Below are positions 56,801 through 64,000 of a stretch of 64,000 nucleotides of DNA, piece by piece. The position numbers and the translations under genes were made by a program. The notes under the pieces were generated by a model. That model had not been told where the DNA came from. It ran no database searches and saw only the letters and a list, made by a program, of their open reading frames with translations. Source of the stretch: Fidelibacterota bacterium 408169 (GTDB taxonomy: Bacteria > Fidelibacterota > Marinisomatia > Marinisomatales > TCS55); assembly GCA_002256485.1 (NCBI GenBank), contig NNSG01000003.1, forward strand, positions 186,001-250,000, written 5' to 3'. Numbering within the stretch: position 1 is the first letter of the stretch; every line of letters begins with the position of its first letter.

Positions 56801-57656
56801 AATACGTATTTTCTGTAAAATAAATATTTTGATGATACTTTATGTCATCCACATCCAGATCAAATCCACTTGCACCTCGACCATAAAATACTAGTTTGTC
56901 ATTTGCATCCAACACCCCATCGTCCTCACCTGAAAATTGGAATGCTGTCTCCACAAGATTTTCTATCATGGGTTTATACGTGAGTGTATTAATGATGGTT
57001 GCACTGCGATCTCTTCCCAATGTTGAACCTGTAAATAGCATAAAACTCCGGGGATCATTTTGCTGAAAAGAACTGCTTAAATTAATTATATCAGAACCGC
57101 TGATGGAGGCCATTTGGTCGTCGGTTATTTTAAATTTTATCCATGTTCCATCCGGAAGTTCTGAACTCCGTTTCAGTTTTCTTTTTTGGGATTGAAACCA
57201 GTTTTGTGCAATATCCCAATTCAAGATACGCTGATGTAAAAATGAATGAGCATTTTTAGATGCCCGGATTGTTTTTGTCTGATTTTTATTAAAAGATATA
57301 TCAATAATAAAATTTTGATAATAATAATTGTTAGTTGTCAGTGGATTGATCTCAAGTGTGGCCGTTTCAAGTTGGCGGACTTTTTGGCGGTTAATCCACT
57401 TTACACCGGTATCTTCAGAATTAACATTGAATTCCAATTTTCGTTTATTATATGATCGAATGTTTAAGCTTGGTAAGTCATCAGATGGTAATCCAATCAG
57501 TAGTGTAAGTGGTTCCGGTTTCTCACCGGGAATTAAATCAAAAGTGATCTCAATGGATAATTGATCTGGGGTGGAAGTGAGAGTCCGCCAATCGGTACCT
57601 GCTTCTAAAAAAGATAAGCATAAAATGTATATGATAAATCGGAGGCTTGATTTCAT
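53892..57656 (-). CDS. PorU-like C25 (gingipain-family) peptidase/T9SS sortase candidate
   Basis: A 1254-residue secreted protein with a signal peptide (from the ATG at 57656, 'MKSSLRFIIYILCLSFLEAG'). A long N-terminal region precedes a C25 peptidase domain. There 'IPDLALGRFPAKSASEVEDY' is typical, the catalytic His is in 'IGHGSAHQW' (about 784) and the nucleophile Cys in 'AGTCSWGHFD' (about 819). An immunoglobulin-like region follows. The tail 'LNFPNPYATTTQF' to 'LANGVYLYRLKADDG' is a FlgD-like/type IX sorting-type domain. PorU cleaves sorting signals of T9SS cargo at the outer membrane; assignment to PorU rather than another C25 cargo rests on size and domain layout. The frame extends 35 codons upstream, but those residues are not signal-like. 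Confidence 0.78.
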   Translation of the reverse strand: MKSSLRFIIYILCLSFLEAGTDWRTLTSTPDQLSIEITFDLIPGEKPEPLTLLIGLPSDDLPSLNIRSYNKRKLEFNVNSEDTGVKWINRQKVRQLETATLEINPLTTNNYYYQNFIIDISFNKNQTKTIRASKNAHSFLHQRILNWDIAQNWFQSQKRKLKRSSELPDGTWIKFKITDDQMASISGSDIINLSSSFQQNDPRSFMLFTGSTLGRDRSATIINTLTYKPMIENLVETAFQFSGEDDGVLDANDKLVFYGRGASGFDLDVDDIKYHQNIYFTENTYWLLIPDDSSLRGNRVTTLDSPPSPSLTLDYATSYVHIENDVINPFESGIAWTGPPFGRGASYTLVNTLNDIKSSVDAHFNIAVRGSSTDIDFIANPRHIIDIFLNSRNVLRENFNFTGLSKQSKSFTLSGSELTDGVNLIYLDNTSSSSSYSLPYFDHATVDYGRMLKMDNSPFEFYAPIHSNTVAFTFSGSSAPNVWDITEIIHPQNIISEPSGDDYIMAVDLPVDTLSRFIVFDEGDINAITDLELMNNSNFISLRNQNQGVDHLIIGPEEFRSAAQPLNNHRSSSRYISIEDIYNEFSGGNEDPTAIRSFLQWTQEEWSTPQPYCVLLLGDTDYDYRNITGESESKVPTIISGAFSNRAVDDRLAAINGRIPDLALGRFPAKSASEVEDYIEKLIEHELNPVTGYWRQRITLVADDGARPEDGGEGGSISTGKSHTQNSEIVAGWVSPRVEVNKLYMLEYPEVNDPSSYGVIKPDATDALMETIGEGTAIINYIGHGSAHQWAQEKLLVQDRGDVNRITTKMKLPLWIAGTCSWGHFDFLDSESFSEELIRQPMDGAAGIITTSRAIGVFSNALYITKIFKAIFPDNEVTDEPVGIVLQSVKDGNSSGELFHLFGDPAMPIPIPSMTVNLTDINPDTLKSLDTARVYGDQTISTTASGSGIIRLVDAEREITRQYNINSTTQEISYTLPGPILFKGQFSITGNEFSARMRIPKDISYSTTPAQCNVYVQLETETPVEALGMLENIYLTSGTPVQDSQGPIISFETETGKLLRNNDHLISDEGVYVRLSDPLGINVTGEVGHEIMITDLSDDSKNNLSNRFIYDENSITTGVLSIPFDENEESLTLHIKAWDNANNPAEKEITFQILSDQKLQVLNILNFPNPYATTTQFAFELTSSATVSINVYTLSGRRVVSIPDESFSSGYNYIDWDGRDAYGERLANGVYLYRLKADDGEKTVSVIKKLAKFQ

Positions 57657-57788
57657 GGTTAAATTTAGTGAGTTTGCTGTGTATTGAAATTGAATAATGA
57701 TTGATGAAATGTGTAAGTTTATATACAGAATTCGTACGTGAAAGATCAAATTCTGTTCCAATTCAATTTTATAAATTAGGAAAATCGT

Positions 57789-60047
57789 ATGTTTGACCTG
57801 GAAATGATTAAACGTGTATATAACTCTTTATCTGATCGAGTAAGTGCTGCCCGAGAAGTTATCGGTCGTCCATTAACATTTTCAGAAAAAATTCTCTATT
57901 CTCATTTATTTTACGACAAACTTGAAAAATTTGAGCGAGGGTCATCATACGTCGATTTTTCTCCTGACCGTGTAGCAATGCAAGATGCAACTGCACAGAT
58001 GGCTTTACTGCAATTTATGATGGCCGGAAAAGAACAAACGGCTGTTCCATCTACGGTTCATTGTGATCACTTGATCCAAGCAAAAGTGAACGCCGATCAG
58101 GATTTGTCAATAGCCAAAGACATTAATGGTGAAGTATATGATTTTTTAGAATCTGTCTCCAATAAATACGGTATAGGATTTTGGAAACCGGGTGCGGGCA
58201 TTATCCATCAAGTTGTTTTGGAAAATTACGCATTTCCCGGCGGTATGATGATTGGTACTGACAGCCATACAGTTAACGCCGGCGGACTTGGAATGATTGC
58301 CATCGGCGTTGGCGGTGCAGATGCTGTGGACGTCATGGCTGGAATGCCGTGGGAATTGAAATTTCCCAAATTCATCGGTATCAAACTTACCGGTCAGTTG
58401 AGCGGCTGGACTTCCGCAAAGGATGTTATTTTAAAAGTAGCTGGTATCCTTACTGTGAAAGGCGGCACAGGAGCCATCGTTGAATATTTTGGGCCGGGAG
58501 CGGATAATTTGTCCTGCACCGGCAAGGGTACCATTTGCAATATGGGTGCAGAAATCGGAGCCACCACATCTATCTTTGCATACGGTGAACAAATGGCGAA
58601 ATATTTATCAGCCACTGGTCGTGAAGATGTGGCAAAATTGGCGGACGAAGTGGCAGAACACCTCCGGGCAGATGAAGCTGTTTTAGAAAATCCTGAAGAA
58701 TATTTCGACCAAGTAATTGAAATTAATTTGTCAGAATTAGAGCCCTATTTGAATGGCCCTTTCACGCCGGATAAAGCAACACCGATTTCAGAAATGGCAA
58801 AAGCTGCGAAAGAAAATGATTGGCCTACAGGAGTGAAAGTTGGATTAATTGGATCATGTACAAACTCATCGTATGAAGATATATCACGATCGGCATCTAT
58901 TGCAAAACAAGCTGTGGAAAAAGGGCTTAAAACAAAAGCTGATTTCACCGTTACACCAGGATCAGAACTGGTGCGCTATACAATAGAACGAGATGGGTAT
59001 ATTGAAACGTTTGAAGATTTGGGTGCTCATGTGTTTGCAAATGCTTGTGGACCGTGCATTGGTCAATGGGACAGAGCCGGTGCTGAAAAAGAAGAAAAAA
59101 ATACAATTGTTCATTCCTTTAATCGAAATTTTGCAAAACGAGCAGATGGAAATCCAAATACCCATGCTTTTGTCGGTTCTCCAGAACTAGTAACTGCTTT
59201 GGCTATTTCAGGTGATCTTACGTTTAATCCTATAAAGGATTCATTGATTAATGAAAGTGGTGAAGAAGTGAAATTGGATCCTCCGGTGGGTGATAATCTT
59301 CCTAAAAATGGATTTGCTGTAGAAGATATTGGTTATCAACAACCAGCTTCTGATTCAAAGGGTATTGAAATTCAGGTTAAATCGGATTCTGAACGGTTGG
59401 AATTATTATCACCGTTTGACTCATGGAATGGCGAAAATATAACAGGCATGAAATTGTTGATTAAAGCAAAAGGAAAATGTACTACAGATCATATTTCCAT
59501 GGCTGGGCCTTGGCTGCGATTTCGTGGCCATTTGGACAATATATCCAACAATATGCTAACCGGCGCTGTTAATTATTTTACAGATAAAACAAATAGTGTA
59601 AAGAATCAATTGACAGCAAATTATGCACCTGTTCCCGATGTGCAAAGAGCTTACAAAGCAGCAGGTGTCTCTACTCTTGTCGTGGGAGATGAAAATTATG
59701 GTGAAGGATCGTCTCGAGAACACGCTGCAATGGAACCGCGTCATTTGGGTGTACGAGCAGTACTGGTACGATCATTTGCTAGAATTCACGAAACCAATTT
59801 GAAAAAACAAGGCATGCTGGCCCTTACATTTGCTGATAAAGCAGACTATGATAAAATTAAAGAGAATGATACGATTGATTTTGTCAATTTGGATCAGTTT
59901 TCGCCTGGAGAATCCTTAACGTTAAATCTGACACATGAAGATGGTTCAACGGATAAAATCGTATGTAATCACACATTTAATCAAACACAGATCGAATGGT
60001 TCAGAGCCGGTTCAGCCCTTAATCTGATTCGTTCACAACACAGTTAA
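57789..60047 (+). CDS. Aconitate hydratase (mitochondrial-type)
   Basis: A 752-residue 4Fe-4S TCA-cycle enzyme converting citrate to isocitrate. The cluster Cys residues are in '[11 protein letters not shown]' and '[12 protein letters not shown]'; '[17 protein letters not shown]' and '[19 protein letters not shown]' are the other signatures. Length and N-terminus match the mitochondrial ACO2-like form, shorter than bacterial AcnA (about 890). It diverges from the PorU-like gene; a taggaaaat ribosome-binding site precedes the ATG. The upstream 132-base gap has a weak inverted repeat (cagaatt/aattctg). Confidence 0.94.
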   Translation: MFDLEMIKRVYNSLSDRVSAAREVIGRPLTFSEKILYSHLFYDKLEKFERGSSYVDFSPDRVAMQDATAQMALLQFMMAGKEQTAVPSTVHCDHLIQAKVNADQDLSIAKDINGEVYDFLESVSNKYGIGFWKPGAGIIHQVVLENYAFPGGMMIGTDSHTVNAGGLGMIAIGVGGADAVDVMAGMPWELKFPKFIGIKLTGQLSGWTSAKDVILKVAGILTVKGGTGAIVEYFGPGADNLSCTGKGTICNMGAEIGATTSIFAYGEQMAKYLSATGREDVAKLADEVAEHLRADEAVLENPEEYFDQVIEINLSELEPYLNGPFTPDKATPISEMAKAAKENDWPTGVKVGLIGSCTNSSYEDISRSASIAKQAVEKGLKTKADFTVTPGSELVRYTIERDGYIETFEDLGAHVFANACGPCIGQWDRAGAEKEEKNTIVHSFNRNFAKRADGNPNTHAFVGSPELVTALAISGDLTFNPIKDSLINESGEEVKLDPPVGDNLPKNGFAVEDIGYQQPASDSKGIEIQVKSDSERLELLSPFDSWNGENITGMKLLIKAKGKCTTDHISMAGPWLRFRGHLDNISNNMLTGAVNYFTDKTNSVKNQLTANYAPVPDVQRAYKAAGVSTLVVGDENYGEGSSREHAAMEPRHLGVRAVLVRSFARIHETNLKKQGMLALTFADKADYDKIKENDTIDFVNLDQFSPGESLTLNLTHEDGSTDKIVCNHTFNQTQIEWFRAGSALNLIRSQHS

Positions 60048-60053
60048 TAAACA

Positions 60054-61022
60054 ATGAAAGTTCTCGTATCTGATCCTATTACCGAAGCAGGAATGGCTAT
60101 TCTAAAAGAGGCCGATTTCGACGTAATTTATCTTCCGGATTCATCTGCAGATGAAAAAGCAGATGCATGTAAAGATGTCCATGGCTGGGTTGTTCGCAGC
60201 GGCACACAGGCAACGGCAGATATGATTAATAATGCTGATAATTTACAAGTGATTGGACGAGCGGGTGTTGGCACTGATAATATTGACATTGCCGCCGCAA
60301 CACGAAAAGGTATCGTTGTAATGAATACGCCGAATGTGAATACGATTTCAGCTGCGGAACATACGGTTGCCATGATGCTGGCTCTGTCTCGAAATATTCC
60401 GGTGGGTCATGGTGGTATCATGAAAGGCCAGTGGAACCGTAATGCATTAGTTGGAACAGAATTACGCAATAAAATCCTGGGTGTAGTTGGATTAGGAAAA
60501 ATTGGTAGAGAAGTTATTCAACGTTGCCGATCCTTCAACATGAACATCCTGGGATTTGATCCTTTCATCAGTCAGGACATGTTTAATGAAGCTGAAGTCA
60601 AGGTTGTTGATATTGAGACACTTACAGCTGAATCCGATTTTATCACACTCCATGTACCATTCAATGATTCCACAAAGGACTTATTTAATTTTGATCGCCT
60701 TTGCCGGATGAAAAATTCGGCTCGAATCATTAATGTAGCTCGGGGTGGTATAATTAATGAAGCAGATTTGGCAAAGGCGTTGAATGAAGATAAGATTGCA
60801 GGCGCTGCTATCGATGTGTTTATATCAGAACCCATTGGCGAGGATAATCCATTGGTAAATGCAAAAAACATTGTGTTGACTCCCCATTTGGGTGCCTCAA
60901 CTTTGGAAGCAAAAGAAGGTGTGAGTTTAGCAGTCTGTGAACAGGTGAGAGATTATTTACTCCACGAAAAATTGGCAAATGCAATCAATATGCCTGTTTC
61001 TGATTTGGCTAAACTGAAATAG
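60054..61022 (+). CDS. serA: D-3-phosphoglycerate dehydrogenase, truncated at the catalytic core
   Basis: A 322-residue D-2-hydroxyacid dehydrogenase, best matched to SerA (first step of serine synthesis). The NAD loop 'GVVGLGKIGREV', 'NVARGGIINEADL' (Arg) and 'LTPHLGASTLEAKEGV' (His) are intact. It stops at a TAG right after 'PVSDLAKLK'. The next 45 codons in the same frame still read like the SerA intervening domain (see the remnant entry). The catalytic core is complete and could be active, but the regulatory intervening and ACT domains are lost. It is 6 bases downstream of aconitase. Confidence 0.88.
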   Translation: MKVLVSDPITEAGMAILKEADFDVIYLPDSSADEKADACKDVHGWVVRSGTQATADMINNADNLQVIGRAGVGTDNIDIAAATRKGIVVMNTPNVNTISAAEHTVAMMLALSRNIPVGHGGIMKGQWNRNALVGTELRNKILGVVGLGKIGREVIQRCRSFNMNILGFDPFISQDMFNEAEVKVVDIETLTAESDFITLHVPFNDSTKDLFNFDRLCRMKNSARIINVARGGIINEADLAKALNEDKIAGAAIDVFISEPIGEDNPLVNAKNIVLTPHLGASTLEAKEGVSLAVCEQVRDYLLHEKLANAINMPVSDLAKLK

Positions 61023-61160
61023 ATACAACCCAACTTGGCATTGTCAGAACCCCTAAGCAAACTCCAAACTCAGTTAGAAGCACGTTCTATCCAAAAGGTT
61101 CATATTGAATGTGCCGGATCCATGGCGGAAAATATTTCCATAAAGCAAATTAATTGCTGA
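61023..61160 (+). pseudogene. Remnant of the SerA intervening (regulatory) domain after an in-frame TAG
   Basis: Directly after the serA TAG, in the same frame, 45 codons run to a TGA at 61158-61160. They include 'LALSEPLSKLQTQL' and 'SIQKVHIECAGSMAENI', which match the start of the intervening domain of long SerA proteins (typically 'LAEKLGKLAAQL...VEIEYSGELAE'). Homology stops abruptly and no ACT domain follows. I read this as a decayed C-terminus: a nonsense mutation plus deletion of about 150 codons. Confidence 0.72.
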
Positions 61161-62239
61161 TCTTGCATTCTTTTTCATCAAACCCAAAAAGTAAAATAAT
61201 TAAAATAGCAGGCGCCGGTATTGCTGGTATGTCAGCAGCCATTAATATTAAAAAAGCCGGGCACGATGTTGTTGTCTATGAAAAACAGTCCATGGCAGGA
61301 GGGAACCGACACGGAGATTATGAAGGATTTGATAATTGGATATTCAATGATTCAATGGAGAATTTTATTATTTCACACGGTTTTAATTTCAAAAATTTAC
61401 CTACTATTCCGATACACCAATTCACAGTTCATATGGAAAATAGAGCATCATTTCCAGTACAATCGCCCCAACCCTTTTTTTACATGGTAAAGCGTGGAAG
61501 TGAACAGGATAGTCTTGATCAACACATGTATAAACAATGCAAAAATGTAGGCGTTGAATTCAAATTTAACACACCGGCTCGAGGGGATTGTGACATTGAC
61601 AGTACTGGGCCTTCAAAAGCAGCAGCATATATTAAGGGTGTTAATTTTAAAACATCTTTAAAAAACCAGGTCCATTTATTATTAGGGAAAAAGTTCGCAC
61701 CGAAAGGTTATGCTTATTTAATAATAATAGATGGCCAGGCCACGTTGGCAACAGCATTTAAAAAAGTGAAAAATTATAAAATGGATCCTTTACAAAATTC
61801 TATTGAATATTTTACTTCCAAAGAGATTTCGATACCGAAAGAGAATATGTTTGGCAGCAGGGGAAGTTTTTCAATGAACACAATGAGGACTTTTCAAAGA
61901 CCATTTAAGATTGGAGAAGCAGGGGGATTTCAAGATTTTTTGTTTGGATTTGGAATGCGAATGGCCATGCGTTCCGGATTGGCGGCTGCGTACCAGTTAA
62001 CAGGTGAAGTAAAATCAGCAAAAAATATAATGAGGGATTTAAATAGGAAAAGAAAGATATCATTTATTAACCGCATTATTTTAGAACAACTAAATAATAA
62101 TCAAATGGAAAAGATAGCTGATTTGTTTGTAATCTCGGATGAACCACTTGAATTATTAAAACATGCTTATAAATGGAACTTTAAGAAAATTCTGCGTTGG
62201 ATAAGATTTAGAAAACGGTTTGAAGTACGCCCTGCTTAG
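61154..62239 (+). CDS. FAD-dependent oxidoreductase, geranylgeranyl-reductase-like
   Basis: A 361-residue flavoprotein with an N-terminal FAD loop 'IAGAGIAGMSAAINIKKAG' and 'VVVYEKQSMAGGNRHGD'. The overall plan resembles GG-reductase/squalene-epoxidase-like oxidoreductases, with 'IGEAGGFQDFLFGFGMRMAMRSGLAAA' (in part) as the C-terminal FAD segment. The substrate is unknown. The start is uncertain: the TTG at 61154 overlaps the serA remnant and lacks a ribosome-binding site; the Rossmann loop is complete, so little is missing. Confidence 0.7.
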   Translation: MLILHSFSSNPKSKIIKIAGAGIAGMSAAINIKKAGHDVVVYEKQSMAGGNRHGDYEGFDNWIFNDSMENFIISHGFNFKNLPTIPIHQFTVHMENRASFPVQSPQPFFYMVKRGSEQDSLDQHMYKQCKNVGVEFKFNTPARGDCDIDSTGPSKAAAYIKGVNFKTSLKNQVHLLLGKKFAPKGYAYLIIIDGQATLATAFKKVKNYKMDPLQNSIEYFTSKEISIPKENMFGSRGSFSMNTMRTFQRPFKIGEAGGFQDFLFGFGMRMAMRSGLAAAYQLTGEVKSAKNIMRDLNRKRKISFINRIILEQLNNNQMEKIADLFVISDEPLELLKHAYKWNFKKILRWIRFRKRFEVRPA

Positions 62240-62387
62240 AAGTATTCAATTATTTGCCATGGTTATTATTTTATCCGGGCTATATATTGGTATAAGGGAT
62301 AATAATGTAATGCTGGAATTGAATGCCTTGATAGTTGGTGCGGGCATTTTTTATGCTGTTAATAGTGTAATTAAGAAAAGCAATTGA
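62220..62387 (+). CDS. Small two-helix membrane ORF
   Basis: A 55-codon ORF starting with TTG 20 bases inside the end of the oxidoreductase gene. The product has two hydrophobic segments (about 9-25 and 35-50) with a charged turn 'GIRDNNVMLELN' and a Lys-rich end ('VIKKSN'). It fills the gap before the coiled-coil gene almost fully. It is below common length cut-offs and has no recognised family; the unusual start codon keeps confidence moderate. Confidence 0.5.
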   Translation: MKYALLRSIQLFAMVIILSGLYIGIRDNNVMLELNALIVGAGIFYAVNSVIKKSN

Positions 62388-62440
62388 TTGCATTGAGATT
62401 CACAGACTTATAAATTCGTTTTTGGAATTCGAGGAAATAA

Positions 62441-62884
62441 ATGAATAAACTTTGGGATGATCTAAAACAAAACATGAAAGACTGGAGCTCCGTTGCTGTT
62501 GAAAAAGCTGAGGAGGTCAGCAAAATTGCCGTAGCTAAAACGGAAGAACTGACTAAAATCAGCAAGATTAAAATTGAAATTCACCAACTGCAGAGAGATT
62601 TAGCTAAAACGTATGAAAATCTTGGCAGACTGGTTTCTTACCATGCCAAGGAAGAGAATATGGTTAATTTTACCGGTAATAAGGAATTCTATAGCTCCCT
62701 CCAAAAAATAGAAGATATCCAGGATAAAATCACCGAAAAAGAAGCTGAAATTCAAAAAGTAAAGGATGAGTTTGATCTACAGGAAAGTGATATTGCTGCC
62801 ACAGAACATAGTATAAAGGCTGAAAGCGAAGAAGAAGAAGTAGCTCAAAAAGAAGTACCTGATCCAGATAATCCTACGTCTTGA
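62441..62884 (+). CDS. Coiled-coil protein upstream of the sigma factor, unknown function
   Basis: A 147-residue highly charged protein, mostly helical. Residues 1-45 have an amphipathic pattern ('LWDDLKQNMKDWSSVAVEKAEEV'), residues 45-115 form coiled coil, and the tail is acidic (Glu-rich). No membrane segment or signal peptide is seen. A good ribosome-binding site (cgaggaaat) precedes the ATG. The stop overlaps the sigma factor's TTG start (TTGA), so the two are translated together, which suggests a regulatory or co-expression link; the function is unknown. Confidence 0.7.
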   Translation: MNKLWDDLKQNMKDWSSVAVEKAEEVSKIAVAKTEELTKISKIKIEIHQLQRDLAKTYENLGRLVSYHAKEENMVNFTGNKEFYSSLQKIEDIQDKITEKEAEIQKVKDEFDLQESDIAATEHSIKAESEEEEVAQKEVPDPDNPTS

Positions 62885-63720
62885 CTAAATCAATGCCTCC
62901 CCAAGGACGTAAAGCTCTTGATCTATATTTAAAAGAAATAAAGAAACTTGAACCACTTTCTCCCCAGGAAGAAGTTGTTTTAGCACAAAAAGCCAAAGCA
63001 GGGGATACGATTGCTTTTCAAAAACTGGTTACTCATAATTTGCGATTTGTAGTTGCCATGGCCAAGAAATTCCAAGGACAGGGTGTACCCTTTGAAGACA
63101 TGATTAATGAAGGGAATATGGGACTTATCAGAGCTGTAAATACATTTGATGAATCACGGGGGTTTAAATTTATTTCTTACGCGGTATGGTGGATCACTCA
63201 GCGCATTCGTACAGCCATCCAAAAAACCGGTCGAGTTGTTCGGTTACCATCCCACATTACTGAATCCATGGGAAAGTTATATCGCAAGTCATTAGAACTT
63301 GAACAAGAATTCGAACGGGAACCCACTACGGAAGAATTGGCAGAAATTTCCGATACAACCATCAAATGGATTGAAGACCTCGTTCAGGCATATTCCGGCC
63401 CTGTTTCACTGGATGACAGCAGTGAAGCAGACCGCCCTCTAATCGAATATTTGATTTCAAATGATCCTCGACCGGAAATGCAGTTAATGCAGGATTCACT
63501 GAAAAAAGAGATTAGGGGTCTTGTGAAGAAATTGAAAGAAAGAGAAGCCTTCGTTTTAACTGAATATTATGGACTTGGGGAAGACGAACCCAAAACACTT
63601 GAACAAATTGGTGAAACGCTGGATTTATCCAGTGAACGTGTTAGACAAATCAAAGAACGAGCTTTGCAGCGATTGCGGAAATCCAAGACATCGCAATTGC
63701 TAAAATTATACCTCGGTTAG
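62881..63720 (+). CDS. RNA polymerase sigma factor RpoD-type (short)
   Basis: A 279-residue sigma-70 factor. Region 1.2 ('DLYLKEIKKLEPLSPQEE'), region 2 ('NLRFVVAMAKKFQGQGVPFEDMINEGNMGL' in part, with 'FISYAVWWITQRIRTAIQ'), region 3 and the region 4 helix-turn-helix ('TLEQIGETLDLSSERVRQIKERAL' in part) are all present. Region 1.1 is absent, as in Bacteroidetes-type primary sigma factors of similar length. The start is TTG, overlapping the preceding stop. It is most likely the housekeeping sigma factor, though a stationary-phase paralogue cannot be excluded. Confidence 0.9.
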   Translation: MTKSMPPQGRKALDLYLKEIKKLEPLSPQEEVVLAQKAKAGDTIAFQKLVTHNLRFVVAMAKKFQGQGVPFEDMINEGNMGLIRAVNTFDESRGFKFISYAVWWITQRIRTAIQKTGRVVRLPSHITESMGKLYRKSLELEQEFEREPTTEELAEISDTTIKWIEDLVQAYSGPVSLDDSSEADRPLIEYLISNDPRPEMQLMQDSLKKEIRGLVKKLKEREAFVLTEYYGLGEDEPKTLEQIGETLDLSSERVRQIKERALQRLRKSKTSQLLKLYLG

Positions 63721-63780
63721 CATTTGGTTTATATAGGTACAAAATCTTAAAATCCGGGTATTAATAAAATACGATAAGCC

Positions 63781-64000
63781 ATGTTTGGCCGTAAAAAGAC
63801 AATTCAAAAACACTATATAATTATTTCGCAAGATGATCGCGGTGTCCGACAACGTAATGTGTCGAGAAGGCGTTTATTCATATTTTCTGCGATGGCAGTT
63901 GTTATATTGGCCGCCATTTTCTTTCTGAGCGCAGACTCGTTAACACATGTTCTTTATAAATCAAAAATTTCCAAGATTAAACAGAATTATTCAATGTTAT
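63781..64000 (+). CDS. Membrane-anchored protein, N-terminal part (3' end outside window)
   Basis: An ORF starting at the ATG at 63781 remains open to the window end (73 codons). It begins 'MFGRKKTIQKHYIIISQDD' with several Arg, followed by one membrane segment ('LFIFSAMAVVILAAIFFLS') and then a basic region likely entering a coiled coil. This layout is common in FCB M23-type peptidoglycan peptidases, but the catalytic part is not visible, so that is only a guess. Confidence 0.6.
   Translation, partial: MFGRKKTIQKHYIIISQDDRGVRQRNVSRRRLFIFSAMAVVILAAIFFLSADSLTHVLYKSKISKIKQNYSML

Noticed and set aside
57720..57760. Inverted repeat cagaatt/aattctg in the aconitase leader as a riboswitch
   Set aside because: The arms are only 7 bases with a 16-base loop in AT-rich DNA; no conserved riboswitch motif is visible, so it is within chance expectation.
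7838..61022. Stop-codon reassignment (recoded TAA or TAG) to explain DUF819 and serA
   Set aside because: TAA, TAG and TGA all end well-defined genes in this window (for example rnc, fabF and mraY), so a recoded genetic code is not supported.
1..64000. CRISPR arrays, tRNA or rRNA genes, insertion sequences, phage genes
   Set aside because: I looked through the intergenic stretches on both strands and saw no regular repeat-spacer arrays, tRNA-like arms, transposase motifs or terminal inverted repeats.

Overview
The window is a dense, AT-rich bacterial chromosome segment with almost no intergenic space; no stretch over 300 bases lacks a gene. I saw no rRNA, tRNA, insertion sequence, phage gene or CRISPR array. 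Several features point to the Fibrobacteres-Chlorobi-Bacteroidetes (FCB) side of the tree. These are a PorU-like C25 peptidase with a C-terminal FlgD/type IX-like sorting domain, a short RpoD-type sigma factor without region 1.1, secreted proteins with FCB-type surface domains, and meso-DAP peptidoglycan genes. Sodium-coupled transporters suggest a marine lineage. Candidatus Marinimicrobia (SAR406) is my best guess, as an inference only.

Layout. 1-17.9 kb is mostly + strand: the tail of a surface protein, a predicted outer-membrane protein, an LptF/G permease (- strand), two Na+-coupled transporters, murQ, a DUF819 membrane protein split by a stop codon, and a run of small or secreted proteins of unknown function. 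A retinol-saturase-like oxidoreductase, phosphomannomutase, polyprenyl synthase, sugar-phosphate isomerase and a bifunctional-nuclease-family protein follow. 17.9-24.5 kb (- strand) is the classic yceD-rpmF-plsX-fabH-fabD-fabG-acpP-fabF-rnc lipid/ribosome cluster. 24.5-34.4 kb (- strand) holds an unknown Cys-rich membrane protein, a SPOR lipoprotein, ndk, sucD-sucC, carbamate kinase with a cDPG-synthetase-like GTPase, P5C dehydrogenase and dusB. rpmB (+) converges on the next block.

34.9-51.9 kb (- strand) is a nearly complete dcw (division and cell wall) operon in canonical order: mraZ, rsmH, ftsL, ftsI, murE, murF, mraY, a 36-codon membrane ORF, murD, ftsW, murG, murC, murB, ftsQ, ftsA, ftsZ. 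It is preceded by a promoter and four MraZ-box-like repeats. Upstream of it lie rodZ-like, maf, a VOC protein and the PorU-like peptidase. 57.8-64 kb (+ strand) carries aconitase, a C-terminally truncated serA with a decayed remnant, an FAD oxidoreductase, two small genes, the housekeeping sigma factor and the start of a membrane-anchored protein.

The most notable observations are three broken genes with recognisable remnants: an in-frame TAA in DUF819, a homopolymer-associated frameshift in murG, and an in-frame TAG plus lost regulatory domain in serA. A tightly coupled, apparently overlooked small membrane ORF also sits between mraY and murD.
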